Shown here one piece after another: positions 1 through 10,345 of a DNA stretch of 64,000 nucleotides. The stretch is from Guyanagaster necrorhizus (taxonomy: Eukaryota; Basidiomycota; Agaricomycetes; Agaricales; Physalacriaceae), in NCBI RefSeq assembly GCF_019112545.1, contig NW_025064907.1, positions 264,879-328,878 on the forward strand, read 5' to 3'. Below the pieces are notes generated by a model. The model did not search any database and was not told where the DNA came from. It saw only the letters and a list, made by a program, of their open reading frames with translations. Made by a program: the position numbers and the translations under genes. Positions within the stretch are counted from its first letter, which is position 1. Each line of letters opens with the position of its first letter.

Positions 1-619
1 ATGTCCCAAACAGAAATTTGCAGACAAATGAACAGGACCATTCAAAGTCATCACAAAAATCAGCAATTCCATGTACAAGTTGCAGCTACCAGCAACTTGG
101 AAAGTTCATAATGTCTTCAATGAGGCATTATTAACACCATATATTGTCCTGGCCTTTCTGAATCAAGAACAACCACTGCCTCCACCACCAGAACTCATCA
201 ATGATGAGGAACACTATAAAATCGATGAAGTGCTAAACCACAAGCTCCAAAAGGTTAAAGCACAAGATAGAGGCATAAAAACAACTGTTGACTATCTAGT
301 CAGCTGAAAAGGATATGGCCCAGAATCAAACCAATAGATCAACAAGAAATACATGAATGCAGAGAAAGCAATCTATAACTATGAACAATGAATTAATAAG
401 GTGGATGCAGGGGATATACAGCAAAGAGCAATGTATGACTGAAAGTCACAATATAACAATGACAAGAAGGAGCTTCCATCAATATCTGCAATGCCAGCAG
501 GATACTCTGATATATCTCCTCTTCCATCAGGACTAGAAAGGACTGTGGATGCTTGCATATGGACATGAAGACTTATCCCTAATTAAGCCATTGGGATGAT
601 GGTCTTAAGAAGGGGGTAA
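1..619 (+). mobile_element. 3' end of a Gypsy-2 retrotransposon (integrase C-terminus and chromodomain), dead
   Basis: The forward frame shared by 2-70 and 71-307 encodes the linker and chromodomain that close Ty3/gypsy polyproteins: a GPFKVITKI stretch, then KLQLPATWKVHNVFNEALL, then an acidic chromodomain start (EEHYKIDEVLNHK) and a KGYGPES segment. In-frame TGA and TAG codons stand where a Trp is normally conserved (before TGPFKV, before KGYGPES and shortly after it), which is the TGG to TGA/TAG change expected from deamination. A purine-rich tract (about 605-619, AAGAAGGGGGTAA) lies directly before the LTR and is the likely polypurine tract. The 5' part of the element is outside the window. 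Non-functional. Confidence 0.85.
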
Positions 620-1151
620 TGTTATGATTTTTTCCATTTTCTTTCTTTTTTCCTTGATTTATTTGAGATTGACCCCTATTTCTGCTTAGTCAGAGCACCT
701 AGACCTAATGCTTAGGATTGTGGGAATGCTTAGTCATCAACACCATCCTGATTCTGGTCACTGCTGCAAAGCTGTGCAACAGCATAAAGACAGAGAAGCC
801 TCTCTTATCTTTGCACAGCAGTAACAGCAGTAACAGCACAATAGCAGAACAATACTTTTTGTAGGTATCTTAGCAATGCTGGACAAAAGCACAGTATAGT
901 GCAGCACAGACAATTAGATAGCTATATTCTTAGAACAATAAGAATTTAGTATTTAAGTAACATAGCTCTCACTGTAGTAACTCCAGCTTCAAGCTAAAGT
1001 TTATTCTCCACCATCTTATCTTGAGTGACTTGTAACCACCTTGATCACACAATGCCAACAACAGATCAGTGGACTCTGATAGTATAACCTGAAGTGCAAG
1101 GTTCTATCAGTTTATCATGTGTTATTAGTCACATGGAATTTGGGCTTAACA
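620..1151 (+). repeat. 3' LTR of the Gypsy-2 element (forward)
   Basis: It begins TGTTATGATTTTTTCC directly after a polypurine tract and ends CTTAACA, so it has TG...CA ends. A TATA-like stretch (TATTTAAGTAACATAGC, near 950) precedes a conserved CTCTCACTGTAGTA block. The same blocks recur in LTR copies at 11520-11842 (forward), 20768-21226, 22371-22828 and the split copy 1885-2178/10170-10345 (reverse). Its end abuts a truncated Gypsy-1-type LTR at 1152, suggesting that the element inserted into that older LTR. Confidence 0.8.
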
Positions 1152-1434
1152 AGATGGCTATCCAAGTTGATATTCAAACTGAGTAATTACAATGATTGTA
1201 CATGGTTTATATACTATTAATAGTTAATTCTGAGTTGAAGTCCATTGGATTCTGATGTCAATTGTTTGCTACTATTTTCAGAGTCTAAATACTGCAATGT
1301 GAAATATAGATGTGAAATGATAATGGTAAAATGAAATTGATAGTTAATAGGAAATGAGCAGAGTCTGATGGAACTTGGTGATTAAATCCATGGTTGGTCA
1401 AAGTGATGTGGAGGCTGGCAGCATGCATGTAACA
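1152..1434 (-). repeat. Truncated, CpG-depleted relic of a Gypsy-1-family LTR
   Basis: This stretch aligns with the distal part of the Gypsy-1 LTRs (about 2390-2669 and 9884-10164). The shared landmarks are ATCCAAGTTGATATTCAAACTGAG, the duplicated GTGAAATA blocks and the terminal GGCAGCATGCATGTAACA. Almost every difference that I can see is a transition, and CpGs present in the young copies read TG or CA here. The missing first ~210 bp would lie upstream of the Gypsy-2 insertion that ends at 1151. No polypurine tract follows at 1435, so it may be a solo LTR. Confidence 0.75.
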
Positions 1435-1884
1435 CAGGCTGTAAGTAGGATATATATTCTCTCTACCTCACTTTCACAAGGTCACAAGAATTCATGAGTC
1501 TTGCCTTCTGTACTATATATTAGTGCTTCTTATCTTCCTCCTATCACAGATTGCAAGTGAAAGTGTACTCTCTTCACCTCTCAGGTTGCAAGAAGATTGA
1601 GTACAAGTAAGTCAAGCTTTCTTGACTGCTGTATTCAGCTACTTTCATCTCCTAGATTGTAAGCAAGACAGAATACAATCTACAATCCTACAGATTGGCC
1701 ATTATCTGGCAGACTGTGATCAGAAGAGAGGTCATCCTCTCTCTGCCATGTATCTTCACAGTCTTATTAGATATGATTCTTAATGATCTCTCTTTGCCTT
1801 GTATACTTACAGTTTTGCTAGACATAGTAGTGCTTGCTAAGTTAAATAATACTTATTTGATCTACATATTATCTCTATAGTCTC
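1435..1884. other. Repeat-derived spacer, unassigned
   Basis: AT-rich and CpG-poor sequence between the old Gypsy-1-type LTR and a reverse Gypsy-2 LTR. It contains internally similar segments (CACAGATTGCAAGTGAAAG, CTCAGGTTGCAAGAAGATT, TCCTAGATTGTAAGCAAGA) that look like a degenerate short tandem repeat. I see no credible gene. Confidence 0.4.
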
Positions 1885-2178
1885 TGTTAAGTCCAAGTGA
1901 CATGTGATCTGAACATGTGATAAACTGATGCTGTATTATATTCATACAGTCACATCAGAGTTTGCTTGGATATGTTATATAGGTGGAGTGTCTCAAGGCT
2001 TAGACAAGTAGGCTCAAGATAGAATAGTGTAGAATAAACTTTAGCTCAAAGCTGAGTATCTACAGTGAGAGCTATGCTACTTATATACATTTTCACTCTG
2101 TGATAAATATAATCCTACTAATTGTACATTTCTGTACTATAGTGCTTGTTGCTTCTGGTCATCAGAGAGGTGACAATT
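1885..2178 (-). repeat. Gypsy-2 3' LTR, first part, split by the Gypsy-1 insertion
   Basis: It starts TGTTAAGTCCAAGTGACATG and matches the starts of the reverse LTRs at 20768 and 22371. The match runs to ACAAT at 2174-2178, where Gypsy-1 begins. The remainder resumes after the duplicated ACAAT at 10165-10169 and continues to about 10345. Confidence 0.75.
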
Positions 2179-2669
2179 GTTAGGAACATGCCAATCGAGT
2201 AGGCTTGAGTGCACATGTGGAGTCTGGCAGAGTGTGTGGGCATTGATGAAGCTATTGGCAATGTCACCCTTGAGTCGGAGCCCAAGGATCTGGATGGACA
2301 GACTGGAGTTCTGTCAGAGAAGTGAGCAGGAGTATCCTTTGGAGCAGAATCCGACGGGTGAGATAGGGAAGAGTGAGTACGAAGTGTAGATGGCTTATCC
2401 AAGTTGATATTCAAACTGAGTAGCTATGATGATGTACATGGCTTTATATACTAATGGTAGCTAATTCTGAGTCGGGTTCCATTGGGTTCTGGTGTTGGTA
2501 TTCGTTACCGAGTTCAGGGTCTAGATATTACAATGTGAAATACAGATGTGAAATGATACTGATGAAATGAAATTAGTAGGTAATGGGAAGCAGTCAGAGT
2601 CCGGTGGGTAGTGTGATTGGATTTGCGGTTGGTTGAGGTGACACAGAGGCCGGCAGCATGCACGTAACA
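2179..2669 (-). repeat. Gypsy-1 LTR (3' LTR of the minus-strand element)
   Basis: It reads TGTTAGGAACATGCC...CACGTAACA on the plus strand, 491 bp, and is collinear with 9673-10164. By eye the two LTRs differ at roughly 25-30 sites, nearly all C/T or G/A, so they are about 94-95 percent identical. A plus-strand TTTATATACTAATGG (near 2440) is conserved in both. Confidence 0.92.
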
Positions 2670-2821
2670 GTATCCCCCTCTTAGCATTCTTGCCCTCAAG
2701 AGCACAGATTCTGATGGCTGGTGAGACCATATGAAAGATTGTTGGTGGCCATGGGAGTTTTTTCAGCTTGATCTGAAACCACCATCTTTGTCTATGTCAT
2801 CGCTCATACACTCCTGAGCCT

Positions 2822-4112
2822 TTGGTGAGGGGATCCACCCCCGATGGCCCTGAAGAGGCCAAGGAATTGTTTCGTCTGGAATGGTGAACCGTGGAGGAAG
2901 AATATGCGGAGGCCATGGAGAGCCATTTGGAATGGCAAGGGGAGTGGGAGTGGGAGGAAAGGGTCCAGGCAGACCATGTGGCCTGGGAGGCATGGAAAAA
3001 GAAGCAGAAGGAGGAGTTGGAGAGGAAGAGGGAGGAGGTTCAGCAGGCTGCGGAGAGGTGGGCTAAGGAGGCAGAGGAGGTGTTGAAAGAGATGGCTTGG
3101 AGGGAAGCTGAGGAGAGGGAGGCTGCGGAGGCAGTGGCGAGGGCTGAGGCTAAGGAGGTAGAGCCGGAGGGGATGGTTGCAGAGGATGGGTTGCAAATGA
3201 CCCCCGTGGAGGCCATTGATTTTTGGCTGCATCGAGTGTTGGTGGAACGGTTTGGTCCTGGCCCCAGTCTTCGCTTCAAGAAGGTGACTTGCCCTATGCC
3301 TCCGGAATCTGATGATGAACAGGACAAGAGGACTGAGGGGGATGATGAGTCTGAGGAATCTGAGGGGACTCTGGAGAGGAGGAAGAGGGTGCAGGAGAGG
3401 AAGAGAAGGGCAGCAGGTCCGGCGAAGAAAGGCTGTAAATGCAAGTTCAGGTCGAGGAGCGTAGTGGATGGCAGTGGGACAGAGGTGGTTGTTAGCCTCA
3501 AAAAGTGGGCAAGGTTGGAAGTGGTGGGACCGGTGGGGGGCGAGGAATTGTTGGATGGTGAAAGTAAGTGTCTTGGTTTTCTTTCATGGCTCAACTTAGC
3601 TTTTGTTTTCAGGGAGTTGTGTGCGCTGTCATCAAGATGGTGCCTGGTGTTATGCACGTCTGGTAACCAAAGGTGCTGGTCAAGGGCGGACTTGCTCTCG
3701 CTGCAAGATCAAGAAAACCGCCTGTTCGTTCAACAAGGGGGTCACCATGAGCAAGGTGATCAGCAGTGTGGAGGTCTCTGCCGGTCTCCACCAACTTTCA
3801 CAATTGATACATAAGTTGATGCATCACGTGGATGAGTTGGTGGACAAGGTGGTGGATGTTCATGATACTGTGGCAGGTCTTCAAGACAACTACAGTTCCA
3901 ATAATGTGTCGTCTCCTTCAGAGCTGTTTTCAGAGTCTGAGATGGAGGCCTGAAAGAAGGCCCGACTGATTTTCAAGGATGAGAGGGATCAGGAGGTGGA
4001 GGATCTTTGGGAGGCGATGTTGAAGGGGCTGGATGAGGATATAGAGGAGTTGAAGGAGTGGGGGGAGAGTTCGGGTTCCAGTGCGGGCCCATCGGATTCC
4101 ACTTTTTTGTGA
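2822..4112 (+). pseudogene. Antisense accessory gene inside Gypsy-1: spliced, Zn2Cys6-like protein
   Basis: This gene runs opposite to gag-pol, between the chromodomain and the 3' LTR. Exon 1 (open from 2891, after an in-frame TGA at 2885-2887) encodes an acidic Glu/Arg-rich coiled coil, then an acidic patch and a basic linker (KRRAAGPAKKGCKCKFRSR). A 49-bp intron (3564-3612, GTAAGT...TTTTCAG) joins it in frame to exon 2. Exon 2 starts with CVRCHQDGAWC, 14 residues, then CSRCKIKKTAC, that is (CX2CX6C)X14(CX2CX6C), the spacing of Zn2Cys6 clusters, and then a second coiled coil. The frame stops at 3951-3953 (TGA, probably from TGG or CGA) but stays open beyond it, with acidic helical sequence, to a stop at 4110-4112. 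The original ATG was not identified. The function is unknown; DNA or RNA binding is only an inference from the cysteine spacing. Confidence 0.72.
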
Positions 4113-4329
4113 ATATTTTGTACAAAATGTATATAGAAAAGGGCATTGGATGTTGGTGGTGGACAAAAATGTAAATGCAAAAAATTTTTTTTGACTTTGA
4201 AAGTGTAGGAAGAGTGATCGATCGGTGGTAATTAGTGGTTAGAATTGAAATGGTAAGGTGGGGCGATGGTGGTGTCCAGAGTAGCACTGTATTAGGAATG
4301 GGATGTTTGAATAACTTTGGACAAGAGTC

Positions 4330-7300
4330 CTGGTTTGTCTGGGTATCAGTGGTGGAATTCTTCAATAAATTTATCAGTGGAGAACTCGGAGGCTGGTAAC
4401 CAAGCAAATTCTTCGTTGGTACCTTCATATCCTAACCACTGGATTTTGTACAGCAGTGGGCAGCAGAACTGGCGGTCCAGTTTAGAGTCGAGGATTTGGG
4501 TTATTTTGAAATGTTCTTCTCCATCAACTTCAACTGGAGGCGGTGGTGGTTGGATTCAGTTAGGAATGGTGTTTTCTTCTATGGGTTCCAATTGTGACAC
4601 ATGAAAGATGAGGTGAATGGACCGGAGGTCCGGCAGAAGCCTCAGAGTAAAGGAGTGAGTACCAGATTGGGCTATGATTTCAAAAGGACCAAGGTATTTC
4701 TCCAAGAATTTTCTGGTCAGGCAGGTGGTTTTGATATGTTTGGAGCTGAGGTAGACCTTGTCCCCCACTGTGAATGGAGGTGCTGGAATCCGGTGCTTGT
4801 CTGCTTAGGTCTTGTAGTGAGACTGGGCTTCAGAAATTTCATCCTTCAGTAATTGATGGAGTTCATCAAGGTTGACCACGAAATCTCGGGCCCAGGCAGA
4901 GGCGATATCCCTTTCAGGGTGAACGGTGATGTTGGGGTGGTAACCCTTGTTAGCGAAGAATGAGAAAATTCCGGTGGACATGTTAGAGGCATTATTGTAG
5001 GCGAATTCAGCAATAGGTAAGAGGGTATCCCAGTTGTCCTGCTAGTAGGAGCAGTAGATGCAGATGTATTGTTCCAGAGTTTGGTTTGCTCGTTCAGTTT
5101 GGCCATCGGCCTCCAGATGATAACCAGAGGTAAGGTGGAGTTCCATGTCAAGGGCCACGGCTAAGGTGCAAGTAAATTGGGAGATGAATTCAGAGCCGTG
5201 ATCAGATGTGATATGACTGGGTACCCCATGTTTGGAGAATACGTGGATAAGGAAAAGTTGGGTGAGCTCCATAGAGTTGATGGTGTCATGAGTGGAAATG
5301 AAGATGGCTTGCTTGCTAGCTTGGTCTATAACTACTAAGATGACAGTGAATCCGTTGGAGTCCAGTAGTTGTTCAATGAAGTCCATGGAAATAGAATCCC
5401 ATAGCCATTCGGGAACTGGCAGAGGTTTCAGTAACCCATAGGGGCAGTGTCTGGGTGCCTTGTTGCATCCACAAACTGTGCAGGACTTAATATAGTGTTG
5501 AACATATTCACACATCTTTGGCTAGGTGTAGTTCCACCAGACTAGTTCTAATGTCCGGTTTTGACCAAAGTGACCTGCCAAGATGTGATCATGATTGTTC
5601 TGTAGTATACGGAGATGGAGATTGTTGTAGTCTGGAACGTAGATGTGGCCTTCGAAGTGAAGGATATTGGATTCGTCAATAGACTATTGAGAGGGAGAGG
5701 ATTCAGAAGCAGCCTTGGCCTGGCAGAGGCCGTCAGAGGACATAGCATCAGAGGATTGTGCTTGTCTGATATCAGTGTGGAGTTTGTCAATATCCATGAT
5801 GGCACTAGCCCATAGGGTGGGGCCTTCAAGATAGGTTGCTCGGAGTGATGTGGAGAGTTGTTCTTGGGTGAACATGGGTCGGAAATTATGGGGGTTGATT
5901 TGAGCATATTGGCTATCCCCCTCTTTAGAGTAGACATCCCATCATCTAGTGAGCGCATCTGGTTTCCCACCAAGTTTTCCAGGGCAGAACCGGATTACTA
6001 GATTGAACTGGGATAGGTATTCGGACCAGCAGACCTGTCGGCAGATTAGAATCTTAGTGGTGGCAAAGTATTCAAGGTTCTTGTGGTCTGTTACGACATC
6101 GATGGAGTCTGTGGAGCCTTCAAGGTAGTGCCGCCAATGTTTAAAGGCTTCAAAAATGGCTAGAAGCTCTTTGTCATGGGTGTCATAGTTGAGTTCAGCA
6201 TTGTGGAGGCTCCGGGAGTGGAAAGCGATGGGGTGAATTTTGCCATCTTCAAGATAGATGGAGAGGATAGCTGCAATTGCATAGTCAGAGGCATCGGTTT
6301 CCACCACTATCTTTCGATCGGAAACTCAGTAGGTAAGAATGGGGGCATGTGTAAAGGCCTGTTTCAACTCATTGAAGGTGGCCAAGCATTTGTTGTCAAA
6401 TTTCCATGGAGTTCCCTTGTGGGTGAGTCATGTAAGGGGGAGGACGATATCGCTATATTCGTGTATGAAGCGACGGTAGAAGTTGGCAAAGCCAAGAAAA
6501 GATTAGATGTCCTTGACTTTTCATGGCACCGGCCAGTTGACAATGGCCTTGACTTTTTCTTCAGACATGCAAAGTTCTTCAGGGGATAGGATGTAGCCTA
6601 GATATTCCATGGAATCCTGGTTGAATTCGCATTTGGAACCTTTGCAATAGAGTCCATTAGCTCTAAGCCTGCATAAGACCTCACGAACATGTTTCTGGTG
6701 GTCTTCCGGATTGTCAGAATATATGAGGATGTTGTTGAGGTAGACTACTACTGATATGTCGAGCATATCAGAGAATATATTGTTCACAAATCGTTGGAAT
6801 GCCGCTGAAGCATTTGTGAGGCCAAAGGGCATGACATGCCATTTGAAGGAACTGTAATGGGTCCGGAAGGCTGTTTTCCATTCATCCCCCTTAGCTATGC
6901 GAACAAGATGGTAGGCATGCCGAAGGTCGAGCTTGGTGTAGATGTGTGCAGAGCGGGTGGAGTCGAGAAGATCAGAAATGAGGAGAAGAGGGTAGTGATC
7001 CTTCTTGGAGATTTTGTTTAGGCCACAGTAGTCGACACAAAGTCAAAGTTCACCAGTCTTTTTCTTGACAAATAGAACTGGAGCTCCATGTGGAGAGCGG
7101 GATGGAGTAATGAACCCATTGCGCAGATTATCATCAATGAACTCTTGTAGGGCCTTGAGTTCAGATTCTGAGAGAGAATAAATAGGTCCAAGCAGTGGAG
7201 AGGTTCCTTCCTCGAGGTTGATTTTGAGGTCGTATAGCCTGTGTTTGAGTAGTTTTTCAGAGAGGGTATCGCTGAAGATGTCTGCAAAATCGTGGTACTC

Positions 7301-8272
7301 TACTGGCACTGGTGAAAGATCTGCTGGTTCTGCAGATGCAGCTTTGGCTCCAATATTAGGCAAGGAAGGCTGCAGTGTGAACTGCTGAGCACCTTCTTCT
7401 GCACTGGCTCAGACAAATGCAGCAGCAGATATGATGGAGATCTTTGGATGTGCTTTCATAGTAAAAGACTCTGAGGGAGGATAGGAGTAGATGGGTTCGT
7501 ACAGGAACAGAGTCTGCCGGTTACCCAGAGTTGATTTGGAATGGGGTGAAGCCCCAGGAGTTGGACTGGTGGAGTCTGGTGGACATGGAAGTCTTGGATT
7601 TGAGCTGGAAGGCTCAGAGAGGGGTGGACTGTTGTCCTGTGGGCATGGAAGTCCCTGAGATGCGGTGGAGGCTGCAGAATTGGTTGGAGTGGGATCCTGG
7701 TAGCTTGAGTGGAAAATGATACTGTTCTCAACCCAGTCAATCAGTGGATTGTAGCGGGAGAGCCAGTTGTATCCTAGGACAAGATTGCAAGACAAATCCA
7801 GAGGAGTGACATAGAAGTCGATGGGGAAGGTGTCTCCGGATGGGAAACAGATAGGGATGGTTGCGATTTGAGATATACGGCTCCTGATGGAGTCATCAAA
7901 TAATCGAAGTTGCACACTAGGGATGGTTTTAATGGGGATTTCATTGGCAGCTACATACTTAGTGTCAACAAAGCAGTGGCTAGAGCCAGAATCAATAAGA
8001 GCAAGAAAACGTAGGATGATACAAGTTGGGGAACCATCAGGTTCTGTAGTAGTCGGCAATTCTGCTGAGAGGGGAATGTGGAAGGAGTGATTGGAAAGGG
8101 ATGTTGCATTGAGAGTGATGACCTCCAGTGTGCAAATACAGTCGACGCAACCCTGAACTCGCATGGAGGGAACAGGGTTGCTTCCTAGTTTTCTGACTCT
8201 ATCAGGGCCGGTTCCATGAGAGCGGTGTCGACCTCTGCTGCATGCCCCTTGGCAGAGGCTGCTGCCTTCCAC
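4330..8272 (-). pseudogene. pol: Gypsy-1 pol (protease, RT, RNase H, integrase, chromodomain), degenerate
   Basis: One reading frame can be followed from about 8272 to 4330; its breaks are point nonsense codons, not frameshifts. Domains in order: retropepsin with ALIDSGSSHCF (about 7965-7999); RT from about 7330, with FVKKKTGEL and [15 protein letters not shown]; RNase H (about 6310-5950) with VETDASDYA, DKELLAIFEAFKHW and TDHKNLEYF; integrase (about 5620-5040) with a CTVC zinc element, MDFIEQL, SDHGSEF and ADGQTERANQTLEQY, which supply the D,D,E residues; and a chromodomain with KIQWLGYEGTNEEFAW (about 4470). The RT catalytic box reads YLNN instead of YxDD. The protein would be cytoplasmic/VLP-associated, with the integrase acting in the nucleus. 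Inactive. Confidence 0.9.
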
Positions 8273-9633
8273 TTGTTGCAGTCCTCAGTCTTGTGTTTGG
8301 CTCCACAGAACATGCAAAGGTTGTTCTGGCACCGGCAGTCTTTTTCTTCCTGAGTAAGATGGCCATCTTTGCCTAGCTTGTCAGCATAGGGCTTAGGGGC
8401 AGTAGATTTCAGTGTGGAGCTGGAGTCTGAGAAAGAAGTGTTAGACCCCTTGGATTTAGGGTTGGGAAATTTATTGTCCTGGTTTTCACGGGCAATTTCG
8501 GTCTTTCAGGTCCAGTAGCGAGCATCAAGTTCTTGGGCAAGGAAGCGCATATCACAAAGGTTGTTTGGCTTCCCATGGTGTGCCATGTCATTCTTGATAC
8601 AGGTGCAGAGGCCATGGTAAAAGGCATAGTGGAGGGAGTTATCTCTATACCCAATTTGCAAAGTGTACTAGTTGAATTGGACCATATACTTCATGATCTG
8701 ATCACTATCATGCATCCAAAGGTATTCTAATGCATCTTCAGCATCTCTGATAGCATCAAAGAGGCCGAAGTTGCTATGAAGCTCATCTAAGAAGGCTGCA
8801 TAGGAGAATTGCCAGGCTGGTGGATTCCACAGATTGGGGTTAAGAATGTCTGGTTCGAACCAGTTGAGTGCAGTGCTGGCCAGGAATGAAATGGCGTAGT
8901 TAACTTTGTTAGCGTCTGTTGCAAACATGGTAGGTCTGTCATTGAAATTCAACTAAAGGGAGACGATGAATGCCTTCAGTTTGCGAGGGTCAGAGCCATC
9001 AAATGGTTCTGGTTCCTTGACCTTGGTATGGACAGTGGCTGGTTTAGGGTTGTTGAGGGAGGTGGAGACTCCTCGTAACAGGTTCATGAATTCTAGGAAC
9101 ATGTCCTGCTGGTTTGGATTGTTACTTCCTGTGGGGCCATTGGTGCTGCCTGGGCCATTAGGACCATCTGGTCCTTCTGGTCCCCCTGGTCCTCCTGGTC
9201 CACCTGGAAAAGGGTTTGGTGGATTGCCAGCTGGTTCCCATCGGATGGGAGTATGAGTAGAGGTGTCTTCATCTCTGCCCTCTGAGTCTGGGCTGTCTGG
9301 ATTCCCATGGTTGTTGCCCAGGGATAAGGGGTTTATTGGGGGGTCGGTTCGGACACCATACATCAGGCTGGCCTGTCAGGCCCCATTGGTTGGGATGCTG
9401 GTGGTGTCGAAAGGGTTAAGGGAATCGTCGTAATTAGGTTGGTGGGCAGTGAAGCTAGAGTGATTGTAGGTTTCCCTATAGGAAGGTTATCTCCCACTGG
9501 AGGCTGATCCAAACAGGCCTGGTTGTTCCTTTGAGGCAGAGGCCAGAATGTCTTCCATGGAAAACATGTTTGGATGGGTGAGCTGTCTTTGTTCGGGATC
9601 GGTCTCTGTGAGTTCGGTAAATGTGGTGGACAT
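8190..9633 (-). pseudogene. gag: Gypsy-1 gag, degenerate
   Basis: The frame opens with MSTTFTELTETDPEQRQ at 9633 and passes through a Gly/Pro-rich spacer (about 9220-9120). It then enters a capsid-like region (KEPEPFDGSDPRKLKAF, then STALNWFEPDI and FLDELHSNFG) and ends near a zinc knuckle, CMFCGAKHKTEDC (about 8285-8323), which is CX2CX3HX4C, one residue shorter than the canonical form. Stops interrupt it near 9487, 9378 and 8953-8955, the last standing where a Gln is expected. Pol lies in the -1 frame relative to gag, which suggests frameshift expression of Gag-Pol. Confidence 0.85.
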
Positions 9634-9672
9634 GATAAAATTTTCAACTCAAGGGTTTGAGTTCGAATATAC

Positions 9673-10164
9673 TGTTAGGAACATGCCAATCGAGTAGGCT
9701 TAAGTGCATGTGCAGAGTCTGGCGGAGTGTATGGGCATTGACAAAGCTATTGGCAATGTCACCCTTGAGTCAGAGCCCAAGGATCTGCATGGACAGACCG
9801 GAGTTCCATCAGAGAAGTGAGCAGGAGTATCCTTTGGAGCAGAATCCGATGGGTGAGATAGAAAAGGGTGAGTACGAAGTGTAGATGGCTTATCCAAGTT
9901 GATATTCAAACTGAGTAGCTACGATGATGTACATGGCTTTATATACTAATGGTAGCTAATTCCAAGTCAGGTTCCATTGGGTTCCGGTGTTGGTATTCAT
10001 TACCGAGTTCGGGGTCTAGATATTACAATGTGAAATACAGATGTGAAATGATACTGATGAAATGAAATTAGTAGGTAATGGGAAGCGGTCGGAGTCCGGT
10101 GGGTAGTGTGATTGGATTCGCGGTTGGTTGAGGTGACACAGAGGCCGGCGGCATGTGCATAACA
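9673..10164 (-). repeat. Gypsy-1 LTR (5' LTR of the minus-strand element)
   Basis: 492 bp, from TGTTAGGAACATGCC to GTGCATAACA, followed by the target duplicate ACAAT. It would drive minus-strand transcription of gag-pol. Compared with the partner LTR, the differences are dominated by transitions. Confidence 0.92.
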
Positions 10165-10169
10165 ACAAT

Positions 10170-10345
10170 GAGATATTGTCTATTGGCAAGACATCTGTTA
10201 TTGTCTGTAGGATAATAGTGTGGATTATCTATTGTGGTTGCATAATTATCTTATGCTTGACTGTAAGCATCTGAGATTAGACAGATGCTCTGATAAGATA
10301 AGATAAAAGATAAGAGATAAAAGAAAAAATTATAATATTACTTCT
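10170..10345 (-). repeat. Gypsy-2 3' LTR, second part
   Basis: It continues the LTR interrupted at 2178. The end, AAAAAATTATAATATTA, matches the U3 start of the other Gypsy-2 LTRs after transitions. Directly to the right, CTTCTCTCTTAAGACC is the complement of the polypurine tract seen at about 601-619, so this is the 3' LTR of a minus-strand element. Confidence 0.7.

Larger units (their letters stand above)
2179..10164 (-). mobile_element. Gypsy-1: complete but inactivated Ty3/gypsy (chromovirus-type) LTR retrotransposon
   Basis: An element of about 8.0 kb bounded by LTRs (2179-2669 and 9673-10164) and flanked by the direct repeat ACAAT (2174-2178 and 10165-10169), which is a textbook target-site duplication. 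On the minus strand the order is gag, protease, reverse transcriptase, RNase H, integrase, chromodomain, as in Ty3/gypsy chromoviruses. The region between pol and the 3' LTR carries an unusual gene on the opposite strand (2822-4112). The polypurine tract is the complement of about 2671-2682. No obvious TGG-type primer-binding site follows the 5' LTR. All frames carry nonsense codons, so the element is not autonomous now. It inserted into a Gypsy-2 LTR. Confidence 0.93.
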
